Source: Neurospora crassa OR74A
Lineage: Eukaryota; Ascomycota; Sordariomycetes; Sordariales; Sordariaceae
Assembly (NCBI RefSeq): GCF_000182925.2
Contig: NC_026505.1
Location: 2,914,001-2,978,000 of the forward strand
DNA length: 64,000 bases
Direction of reading: 5' to 3'
The notes under the pieces are model-generated. The model ran no database searches, had not been told where the DNA came from, and was given only the letters and a program-made list of their open reading frames with translations. Shown in pieces: positions 55,143 through 64,000 of the stretch; position 1 is the first letter of the stretch; each line of letters opens with the position of its first letter. The position numbers were made by a program, and so were the translations under genes.

Positions 55143-57950
55143 ATGCCGGTCCAGCAACCACAACTCCCGCTCCCCGACGGCCCCGGCCCTCATGCCATGG
55201 GAACCGCCACCGGCACCGTCCTCCCTTCTTCTACCTCGGTCACCTCACCACCCCCCGGTTCGGCGTATAAGCGCGCAAGCCGCAAAGGCGCGACTAAGCG
55301 ATTTGCCTGTAACTATGAGGACTGCAACAAGGTGTATTCCAGGGCAGAGCATCTCCAGCGCCACCAGCTCAACCATGATCCCAAGGAGATATACCGATGC
55401 GATTTTGCCGGCTGCGAACAGCAGTTTGTTCGTGCTGATCTCCTGTCACGCCATCGAAAACGGCATTCGGCCTCTTACGTTCCAAGAAACCGCGTACCTA
55501 GCTTCAGCACCCCCAAGGACCATCATGACCTGCCCACTCCAGGCCAGTCAACCTCCTCTCAGGGCCAGACGCCCGCCTCGTCCACTTCTCACCAGGTAGC
55601 CATCGAGTCTCGCTCCATCTTCCAAGGTGCCCCCCATGATGCTGCCATCCTTCTCATTCCTGATTCCCGCTCGCAACAACCGCAATCGCAACACCAGGTT
55701 CTGCCGTCTCTGCAGCATCTCCAGTCCCACCATCAGCAGCATCAACAACAGGGGCACCATTCACACCATCAGGGCGCGTCAGCCATGGACCAGCATGCAA
55801 GCCCCCACTGGGCATCTCCAACAAGCAACATATCTTCTGCCCATGCTCTTCCGCCAAAGAACGGGTTTTTCCAACAAAATGTAAACCACGGCCATTTAGC
55901 CGGCCAACAGCCGCCCCTTCTACCATATAACCCCAATGTTGACTTTCCCAGCGAGGACCTGGCCAGAGAGAACTTCGCCGTCTGGCTCTTCAACCCGCAA
56001 GACTACACTTGTGATCTCAGCGTCTCCCATCTCCCGTTTCTCGATGGTGGGCTAGAGTCAGCATTGAACAACAACATTCATTACGATTATGACTCCATCA
56101 CCAGCGGTCGCTCTCAGGTCGATAGTACCCCCACGCGGGTCACCGAGTCCGATAGCGATTTCATCACCGAGGCCCGGCTCCAGGAACTATCCAGCCTGTT
56201 CTTCGCATATAATGCGAAGCAGCTGAGATGCAGGCCCAATAGCCTGCGCATCACAGAGGTTGTGGACAAGAGTGGCTGTGGAACTATGTCGGTCCTAAAT
56301 CTCGATATGACGCGCGACTGCTTACAAGAGTATTGGGACCATGTATCAGCTCGCCTCCCGATTGTTCACCAACCCACCTTATCTTACAACAAGTGCTCGG
56401 TGTACCTCCTCCTAGTCATGATTGCGCTAGGCGCTGCGTCGCTTCGCATGAGAAACTGTGGCGACTGCTACACCCACTACGACGTCGTTGCTGATATTAT
56501 CGTCCTCGGTGTACGGTTGGATATACTGGGCACGGAAGAAGCAATTCCGCCTATAGCACTATGGGTTGCGCAAGCGTTAGTCTTGCTCGAGTTTTACGAG
56601 AAGCTCTACTCGTCCAGACTCCTACACGAACGAGCCCAAACCTACCATCCAGTCACTCTTAACCTTTTGCGTCGAGGAAGTCCACTCATCGGCCGCTCAG
56701 GTAGCGAATCGCCTCCGGAACCAACCGGCTCAGCAGATTATAACGGCAACAGCACTCAAAGTGTCACGAGCCTGGACTCCCGGACTTGGTGGTCTCGATG
56801 GGCGCAAACAGAGTCAATGCATCGCGTTGTCTTTGCCGCATTCATGCTGGATATCACTCATGCAGCAATGTTTGGCCATAAAGCCGATATGGTGCCATAT
56901 GAGATACAGCTACCACTACCATGCGATGATAATCTGTGGTCGGCTTCGAATCCCGACAATGTCCGCCAACTCGATCAAAATCTCCGGATGTATGGCGTCA
57001 AGCCAGTATCGTTCCTCGAGGGGCTGAAACTCGCAATTCATGGCAAAGAAGTCATGACCCATTCATTTGGCCGCATGATCATCATGTCAGGTCTCCTCAG
57101 TGTCGGTTGGCATCTTCGACGCAAAGAAACACACAATCTGATGGATCTTACAAAGATTCCCAACAGCAAAAGTGACAGCTGGAAGATGACTCTGCTGAGC
57201 GCGTTTGATCAATGGAAGGCCTACTTCGACAAAGCCCAGGGGTCTCTAGGAGGGTCAAACATGGTTGATCCTATTATACCCTATGCCGGTTCAAACGGCC
57301 CGATACAGAGTGCCGCAGTGCTCTATCATTTGGCGCAGTTCAGTTTGTTTTCTGACATCTTGGACTGCCAGATCCTTGCCGGCGCAAAACGTCTCTTGGG
57401 CAAGAAAATATCAGATCAAGCCTACCTCAAGGTCGTGCCCAAAATGAAGGCCTGGGCAAGCACGCCAGGTACTCGTCATGCGATTCTTCATGCCTACAAG
57501 GTACTCCATTGTATCCTTGTTGACCCACGAGGAAACAAGGGCGAGCAGAATTGGCAAAACAAAGGCCACGGGCTTCCACCGATGACTATGCAACCATACT
57601 CTTGCCGTAACGAGCCTGATCCGCACCGGCCGTGGATTATGTATTACGCTGCCCTAAGCATCTGGGCCTTTGTCCGTGCGTCTACACTTACTAGTGCTGC
57701 GCCCGTCTCGAGTATTACTTCTCGCTCCAGGAAACCCGAGCAGGTCAACTTCAATCGCGTTGCCGCTTATCTCTCCAAAGTCGCAGCTCTTTCCGAGTTG
57801 CCGGAATCCGCCGCAGCTGGCCTCAAGGATGGGTTGCCTGAATTGCTTGACGTCCTGTGCTCAGTCCTCTACGAAGCCAACTCGGAACTACTCAAAGAAG
57901 CATGTGAGCGGCTCACATGCTGCAAAGACATTCTTACCTCAGAGCAGTGA
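55143..57950 (+). CDS. C2H2 zinc-finger transcription factor with fungal_trans domain
   Basis: Intronless, 935 aa from the ATG at 55143. The frame runs nine codons further up but only to a GTG. Two C2H2 fingers are adjacent: FACNYEDCNKVYSRAEHLQRH (about residues 54-78) and YRCDFAGCEQQFVRADLLSRH (about 84-108), with basic residues on the DNA-reading helices. A His/Gln-rich low-complexity stretch follows (HHQQHQQQGHHSHHQG). The remaining part (about residues 260-750) matches the fungal-specific transcription factor (PF04082) fold, with LQEYWDHVSARLPIVHQPTL and YLLLVMIALGAASLR. This C2H2 plus fungal_trans combination is a known fungal regulator class. The target pathway cannot be inferred from context. 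Expected to be nuclear. Confidence 0.9.
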   Translation: MPVQQPQLPLPDGPGPHAMGTATGTVLPSSTSVTSPPPGSAYKRASRKGATKRFACNYEDCNKVYSRAEHLQRHQLNHDPKEIYRCDFAGCEQQFVRADLLSRHRKRHSASYVPRNRVPSFSTPKDHHDLPTPGQSTSSQGQTPASSTSHQVAIESRSIFQGAPHDAAILLIPDSRSQQPQSQHQVLPSLQHLQSHHQQHQQQGHHSHHQGASAMDQHASPHWASPTSNISSAHALPPKNGFFQQNVNHGHLAGQQPPLLPYNPNVDFPSEDLARENFAVWLFNPQDYTCDLSVSHLPFLDGGLESALNNNIHYDYDSITSGRSQVDSTPTRVTESDSDFITEARLQELSSLFFAYNAKQLRCRPNSLRITEVVDKSGCGTMSVLNLDMTRDCLQEYWDHVSARLPIVHQPTLSYNKCSVYLLLVMIALGAASLRMRNCGDCYTHYDVVADIIVLGVRLDILGTEEAIPPIALWVAQALVLLEFYEKLYSSRLLHERAQTYHPVTLNLLRRGSPLIGRSGSESPPEPTGSADYNGNSTQSVTSLDSRTWWSRWAQTESMHRVVFAAFMLDITHAAMFGHKADMVPYEIQLPLPCDDNLWSASNPDNVRQLDQNLRMYGVKPVSFLEGLKLAIHGKEVMTHSFGRMIIMSGLLSVGWHLRRKETHNLMDLTKIPNSKSDSWKMTLLSAFDQWKAYFDKAQGSLGGSNMVDPIIPYAGSNGPIQSAAVLYHLAQFSLFSDILDCQILAGAKRLLGKKISDQAYLKVVPKMKAWASTPGTRHAILHAYKVLHCILVDPRGNKGEQNWQNKGHGLPPMTMQPYSCRNEPDPHRPWIMYYAALSIWAFVRASTLTSAAPVSSITSRSRKPEQVNFNRVAAYLSKVAALSELPESAAAGLKDGLPELLDVLCSVLYEANSELLKEACERLTCCKDILTSEQ

Positions 57951-58221
57951 TGGTGTTATACCAAGGGGCAAACATTTACTGCACTTAAGTGGAACGGGGC
58001 ACATGGCACATTCGGAAGACAGTGTATGTATGCTCCATTTCTATAATGTGATTGGCGGTAAACCGAAGCAGTCATCTAACCATCTATGAAGTTTAGAAGC
58101 TTTCGACACACCAATGTGCATATAGGAGAGCTCAGTTGCATCGGCTAGCTGGTTACTGAAAATCCCTCGTGAATCCATGCCGGATAACCATCGACTGCGT
58201 TTGACAGTGTTCACATATCAA

Positions 58222-59814
58222 TCACAGCTTGAAGTATCCCCTCCACAGCTTCCGCAGAATGCCCTCAGGATCCCACTTCATTGCGACTTGCTTGAGTTTG
58301 GCGTGATTGTCCGCTCCATAACTCTCGAACACGCTTTGGCTGTTACCGGCGTAGTTGGCGTAAACAAAGCCATGACTCAAGCCCCTGCTCTTAGCAAGGT
58401 CGTTGATTTTACCGATCACTCCCTCGGAGCTCCTCTCCATCAATTCGTCAAGCGCACTATCCGACCACTGTGCCGCCACCTGAATCAGCATCAGGGGGCC
58501 ATCGCTCTGCTTCAAACCCAGCGCGTTCCCGCCGTTTACCTCCATGGCCTTCAGCACGTTGAGTGGGATAGCTTGGTACGCCAAGTAGGGAGTGACCGCA
58601 GTGCCATTTGCGGCCGCAATAAGTTTCTCGACATGGTCTTGCCAGAGAGGCACGATGTCGATGAGAAGGGAAGGATCAGTAGCTTTGATTGTCGTATCCC
58701 ACCATGTCTGGCGGGAACCGTACGGAACGTCGATTGCACGAGATATGGTTGACACGTTGTCGATGGATTTTGACTTCGTGATGGTAGGCAGGGACTCGAA
58801 AGGCACGAATACTTCAGGGACAGTCTCATGGGCACTATCCGCTGTGTTCGGCAAGTCTGCATGGAACAGGTCGCTGATTACGGCGTAACCACCCAGCATA
58901 TCCATATGCGTCAAGACCATGTAGCTGTGGGCCTTGTTGTCGCTCGGCATGCCGTTGACAGTCAGGTTCTGATACGCGGCAATAGCGGAGGCGTTGGCTG
59001 CGCCAGGGATTATGAGACTGCTGTGCCATATGTTACCGCCCGGTTGCTCGTACGCTCCCATATCGAATCTGGTTACGATTCCAAAGCTGGAGCCGCCCCC
59101 GCCGCGCAACGCCCAAAACAGATCCTCATTCTCGGTGGGAGAAGCATTGACGATGAGTCCGGACGCGAGAACAAGCTCGTAATTGCGCACGTTGTCGCAT
59201 GCCCAACCGTACATTCCAGAAAAGAACGATATACCTCCGCCGAGAATGAGACCGCTGACCCCCACGTCAGCCACACGGCCACCCGCAACGACAAGCCCCA
59301 GCGTATCGAGGGCCTCGGAGACGTTGATCCATCTGTTTCCAGCACCAATCGATACCGTCTTACGATCCGATGACACGTTGAGGGTGGTGAGATACATCAG
59401 GTCGACGGTGACACCACCATCAGAGTTGGAACCGCCTGCGAAAGCAGTGTGGCCGCCACCCTTGACGGAGAACTGAGTGTTCAGTGAGGCAAGTACCTTC
59501 ATGGTGGCCGCAACTTCAAGCGTATTCTCAGGCGCCACGAAGCAGGCGGGTGCGATGTTGTCGGTCTGCCGGTTGGACCAGTAGTGGTTCTCTTGGGCAT
59601 ATGTGGGCGAGTCAGGATAGTTAACGCGCCCAAGAGGGAGAGCAAGGTCGATGGCTTTGCACTGGATGAGGATGATGTCAGTATGGGTTCAGATTGCAAT
59701 AAGATGTCGGGGTCTTACTGCTGCGTCTGATGACGGAGACAACGGAGTGCAGCACCCTGCGGTCGCGAGGGAAAGGGCACCAAGCAAAATCTTGCTAAAG
59801 CCTGAGAACAGCAT
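58222..59814 (-). CDS. Secreted FAD-linked oxidoreductase (BBE/6-hydroxynicotine oxidase type)
   Basis: Two exons on the minus strand, 59814-59719 and 59661-58222, with a 57-bp intron in phase 0; 511 aa. The N-terminus MLFSGFSKILLGALSLATA is a signal peptide. The PCMH FAD-binding domain shows SVKGGGHTAFAGGSN, with the His that covalently attaches FAD in relatives, VGVSGLILGGGISFFSGMYGWACDNV and FWALRGGGGSSFGIVTRFD. The second covalent-link Cys of bicovalent BBE enzymes, usually in a Gly-x-Cys-x-x-V-G segment, appears replaced in GGRVADVGVSG. The BBE C-terminal block FVYANYAGNSQSVFESYG...WDPEGILRKLWRGYF is intact. Substrate is unknown: sugars, alkaloid-like or secondary-metabolite precursors are possible. 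Asn-x-Ser/Thr sites fit secretion. Confidence 0.9.
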
Positions 59815-62800
59815 GTTGAAGGTTGGGGATGGTGGTTCTCAGCCTTCAATGAGTGGATGAGAGAATGAAAGATGGTAGTAACTACCTATGCAGGTCGAGG
59901 GCTGGGGTTTTTGTAGCTCGAAGTAATGTTCCACGAGGGGAGGAACCTCTCGCCATATGCATCCTCGCTTCTGTCCGAGTTCGAATCATGCAGTTTGATA
60001 GCATTCATGGCGGATATGGGATGGAAAGCTTTTCCGAAACCGGCAGACATGTGTGAGAATTAGGAGTGGGCACCGGGAGGTCTGGGGGCAGCCATCAACA
60101 CTTATGTCCAGAGTTTCTGATCATCACCCTCACCACTCCAACTTACTCCCCGTTCACCGACCCGACTAGCTCCTACTCTTGCATGTTCCAAATTCGGGGC
60201 GATTTCTTTCCCCCTCGCACGTTTCTTGTCATCACTCCATTCCAGAAACCCAAGGGTCTAGCACTAGGCTGACGCCAATCAAGAAGATACCGATCAAACC
60301 CGCAAGCGCACAAGTCAGATCACTGCCCAATTACCTACATTTGTTGTCGGTTTTAGCTTTTAAGAGGCGAAGAAGCTAGCGTCTAATATCCCAGGTGGTC
60401 GGGTCCGTTGCCATTAAACGGCGATGGTGCCAAAGCTGGCTGTCAATGCTGTGCACTACGCAAGCTGGTGGGGTTAACCAGGGCTGTTCCACGAATCAAT
60501 CTTTTACATGCGGCCTAAAACACAGGTGAAGATGCGGGACTAACTGTACTATCGGGTCACTATCAAAATATCTATTTGTTCGAAATAGGAACGTCGATGA
60601 AACTCCAGCACCATGAACTACTACCCTTGTTGTTGCGCTCGGACAAGAGACCGGAGAAGTGACAGTGACACGTTCCCCTCACGCCTTTTATCACCAAGTG
60701 CCATTGAGGATTCAATAGTGTCATGATGAAACGCATTTCTCTGCAAGTAGCCTTTCAAGGATTGTAATTTGTTGGACATGACACATATCACTATGACCCT
60801 TATCATACGAACAACGTGGAAGCAAGGTAGGTTAGTAAAACCTCGAAGCCGTGTCCCGGCCGGGAGTCCGACATGCCCGGTGATAGATCCACCACTTGAG
60901 GTCGGGGACGGAGTGTTTCCCGAGGAGGAAGTGAATGAACTAGAGAAATGGAGCTAACTAGGTATTGCAATGGGTACGTACCTGTATATGATAGACATAC
61001 ATAAACACACCATGCACTTTTCCGCCACTCATACAACGCTCTTCCTCTGTACCTACCCTTCAATCTCCAACCAATGCCAAAGCCCGGCGCAAGTGCCGAA
61101 GAACCGTTCTGGTGGCTCGTCCCAGACGAAATAGATTGATGAGACCAACCACCAACAGGTTGGGGAAACCAGTCCGCTACCGCTCGTCAAGAAAAAAAAA
61201 AAAAGAAAAAGAAAAAAAAAAGCCGTTGCGAGACAGGCATAGGAATTAAGAAACAATTAAAAAAGAAATCGGCTAGAACCCCATTTGGATATTTCTATTC
61301 AGATATTACCTAGAACTCAAAATCAGAGATGTTACCCAGACGCTTGGATGCGTACCTAGTAGGAGTCTACCCAGGGTATAATGTCAAAGGTCTCAACTAG
61401 GTATTTTTTCCGGGGCGAGGGTAGGTTTTAAGTTTCTGATGATAAATGCACCAGCACGACTTGACACCTTCCATACCTCTACATAATGTGACCAGCTAGA
61501 ATACTTGCTCGGGGCCAGCAGCAGCACGTGGAAGAGAGAGAGAGGGTGACTGAATGATGGGAAGTGTCTCTTCCTACTTCTGCCGGACGGCCAGCTGTAT
61601 GTGCACTTGACCGCTTGCTGCTTACAGGTAGTTTTCTCCACTGTTCGGATATTGAGCTATCCGGTGGGAGATTCCGTTGGAAGAAAGAGTTGAATTGAAA
61701 CTGTGCATTGAAGTTCATTGGATTTCTGAGACTCTCCGCAACTAACCTCAAAGCAGAGTTGCCCGTTAGGTCAGGTCCCTACTTAGACTCGGCAGCTGTG
61801 GATGCATCATCGCCTCCAACGATTTTCATGTCTGAAACGGTTGAGTTGGCGAGGTCAAAACTACGTCCTCACGCTCAGCTTTCGCTTCCGAGAACGGCAT
61901 GTTAAGGTGGTCCCAAAGGGTATGACAAATCTGTCATATCTGTAGGATTGAACCGCGGCTAAGCGACGAAGTCATCATGTCCGCTGCCCCTAAGACTACC
62001 TCTATGGACCTCGCCGGTCTCGATGTGGAATAAGGGATCACACTGTTGGGATACTACGACATTTGGCACCTGGCATCCAATTGTTCAGCCTCTGCCTCTC
62101 GAATTTTTTGTACAAGCACACCATCCACCAACACTTCCTGATCTAAAGTACGGTACACATTAAATCGACACTTGATGGACCATGACAGAGACCACCAGCT
62201 GCAGAGTTTCACGACAATTGCGTACAAAGACGGTTATCATATCTCCAATAATCCTTTAATGCTTTCAAGACTGGAGGATAGGCCTTTGTGAGAGGTGGAA
62301 GAAGGGGGCGGTTGTCCTAGGGATAAGTTAGGTATTGGTAAAGTACCTACCTTTCTAAAGACGCGGCGCCAGGGACCAAGGCAATCATCACAGTTACGTC
62401 TTTTTTCGGCTGGCGCAAAGAGTCAGGTAGAGATCAAAATCGTCCAGTGGGATCTACCGGTGCCGGCACAGACGATTTCGTTGGCGATAGCGGTGATGTC
62501 GGGTGATGTGTGAATTCTGGTGGTCTGCAAGGGGCTCACTTAAATGGCGGCAGAGAAGATATTCAAGGCGGATGCTTCATATTTGTTCGATGACTCGACG
62601 GTGTGGTTGTCTAAGCTGCAAAAAAAGCCGCGGCGTAAGTCTTTTTCGGTTTTCCCTTCTCTCTTTTTCATTCCCATTCTCTATTCCTTTCCTTTGTTGC
62701 CTGGAGTTTTGTATAATTGCCAATAAATCAAAGATTAACGACACATGGAGACCAGTGGGGTTTTGAATTTGACAGGCTCATCATCCGTAGGCAGACGCTG

Positions 62801-62929
62801 GATGCGGTGATTATCCGCGTGCGGCAGGGAACGGGAAATACTCAAATTATACTCTGATAGTTTGTTTAGAGGTATTGGGGGTATCATTGGTGTTTTAGTT
62901 AGTGTTAAGGGGGGCCTGACGCGTAAAAC
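59815..62929. other. 3.1-kb region with almost no coding evidence
   Basis: This holds the promoter of the FAD oxidase gene and the 3' flank of the right-edge gene. It has A-rich tracts at 61192-61221. A short splice-like open frame (62544-62634, MAAEKIFKADASYLFDDSTV onward, followed by GTAAGT) could be the first exon of a small gene, but I cannot join it to a convincing second exon. A short 18-codon frame starting at 61978 (MSAAPKTTSMDLAGLDVE) ends at once and may be a fragment. No transposon is recognised. Confidence 0.4.
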
Positions 62930-63968
62930 TCATGGCGAGGTTGGAAGTTGCGCAACCACTTCTTTCTTCTTCCCCCAACTAAAAGGTCGTAATTTAGCCT
63001 TCCTTTCCTCCATCACAACCTCCTCATGTGCTTCTGGTTCTGGTTCTACATTTCCCCCAAAGGCAGGGCTGATGCTCCGCCGAATCTCCTTCACTTTTAG
63101 GAATTTGGGAGTCTGCCAGTCCTTGTTGGCCAGTTTCTTCCGCCATGAAATCTCGCTGAACTCTGCGAGTAACTTGTCTCTCATATCCTTGGCGGTGTTG
63201 ATATCTGTTCCCAGTTTGATGCCTAGCTCAAGGAGGAGGTGAGAGGCGAAGATCTGGCAATTGTTGTCGATCAAGCCATACCTTGGCTTCATCTGCTTTA
63301 TTGCCTTGTTGCCTAAGTGGGTGTGAGCAGGTATTGTCTCTTATGGTGATTTGTCCCAAGGATATACTGGAGCCACTTGTTCGGACTTACTGGCTGCTAA
63401 TACTGCTTGATCATTCCACCTCGTCTCTCCAACTTGTAGCTTGTTCGTCCACTTCTGTGACCCGACCAAGCCATGCTGGTTTACTACTGTGAAGTCTTTC
63501 TCCTGTTTTGATGCGTCAGTTTCTGTTCTTTCTAGTTTCTGGTCTAGCCATTCATTCAGCCATCCTTGGAAATTCCCATCACACCATACATACCATCCAC
63601 AGCTCATGATAATAATCCGTATCCTGATCCCCCACCAATACAGCCCAGTGATTTGTCGGATCTGGAAACTCGCCCATTTCCTTGGTGATAGCTTGCCCCA
63701 GTCGCGTATGCTCGGCGAATAACACCCCCAGGTTGTCCGCCACGGGATGCCAAGCGATGAAGACTGGTCGCTTTTTGCAGTGGTGGTGTTCTCGGCCGGG
63801 CGGGATGATGGATGGTAATGCGCCCAAGCCGATGATGTCGGCGAGGGCGTACTGCACTTTTAACAGCAGCTCATGGCGACGGGTCGCTTCTGACTTCGTT
63901 TCGGACGGCGCGACGGAGTGCGAGTCGGAGTCACTGCCGCCCCTGGAAAATAGGTCTCTCATATGCAT
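62930..63968 (-). CDS. Unknown fungal protein with NHW and DNNCQ motifs, possible papain/NlpC/LRAT-like fold
   Basis: Three exons on the minus strand: 63968-63594, 63502-63391 and 63312-62930, with introns of 91 and 78 bp. Junctions are in frame (HELWMEKDF and LAASNKAIKQ), giving 289 aa. The frame stays open upstream to the window edge, so the 5' end may be incomplete. The protein begins with a Ser/Asp-rich stretch. It then has a hydrophobic, Gly/Ile-rich helix (ALADIIGLGALPSIIPPG), TNHWAVLVGDQD with YYHELW, and YGLIDNNCQIFASHLLLEL. A His in NHWAVLVG followed by Cys in NNCQ resembles the catalytic His/Cys arrangement of permuted papain-like (LRAT/NlpC-type) hydrolases. The C-terminus is basic. 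Function unknown. Confidence 0.7.
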
Positions 63969-64000
63969 CTCCCAGACTGATCTTGTTGTTGACGTTGTCG

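Noticed and set aside
59815-62929. Suspected decayed transposable element in the gene-poor stretch
   Set aside because: No transposase or reverse-transcriptase remnant, terminal repeats or marked AT shift could be seen.

Overview
This window is nuclear DNA from a filamentous ascomycete, most likely a sordariomycete close to Sordariales. The supports are short introns of roughly 47-120 bp with GTANGT-type donors and CTNAC branch sites, promoters of 0.5-1.5 kb, and a gene set that includes a con-6 type conidiation protein, Mim1, ceramide glucosyltransferase, Spo11 and Erg7. The order is inferred, not proven. Exon junctions below were read by eye and checked for reading-frame continuity. I see no rRNA, CRISPR array, recognisable transposon or virus-derived element. 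Layout, left to right: (1) 1-14 kb is housekeeping and mitochondrial. It holds the 3' end of a His-rich unknown gene, the TORC1 GTPase Gtr1, the Cdc48 cofactor Shp1/p47 convergent to it, Mim1 (outer-membrane import) divergent from Shp1, the Oxa1 inner-membrane insertase, a beta-carbonic anhydrase, and a mitochondrial Mss116-type DEAD-box helicase. (2) 14.5-19.8 kb is one intronless 1750-codon gene. Its product carries three tandem copies of a Ulp1-like (C48) cysteine-protease domain, each with an intact H-D-Q-C set, followed by a Glu/Lys coiled coil encoded by an 18-bp minisatellite, a probable NLS, a SAP-like region and an acidic tail. This is the best candidate for an undescribed protein architecture here. 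(3) 20.8-36 kb is accessory and metabolic: tRNA-Lys(CTT), a flavin L-amino-acid-oxidase-like gene, a short-chain dehydrogenase, an SMP-domain protein, a con-6 protein, an erythromycin-esterase-family protein, a secreted PEBP protein and a divergent kinase-like gene. (4) 36-53.5 kb is conserved: protein N-terminal methyltransferase, tRNA-splicing endonuclease Sen2, ceramide glucosyltransferase, Sgt1, lanosterol synthase Erg7, Spo11 and Yar1. (5) 55-64 kb holds a C2H2/fungal_trans transcription factor, a secreted BBE-type FAD oxidase, about 3 kb with almost no coding evidence, and at the right edge a protein with NHW and DNNCQ motifs that suggest a papain/NlpC/LRAT-like fold. No metabolic cluster is evident. 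Functional links are thematic: mitochondrial biogenesis (Mim1, Oxa1, helicase), proteostasis and SUMO/ubiquitin-type handling (Shp1, Sgt1, the triple C48 protein), membrane lipids (Erg7, glucosylceramide synthase) and spore or meiosis biology (con-6, SMP, Spo11).
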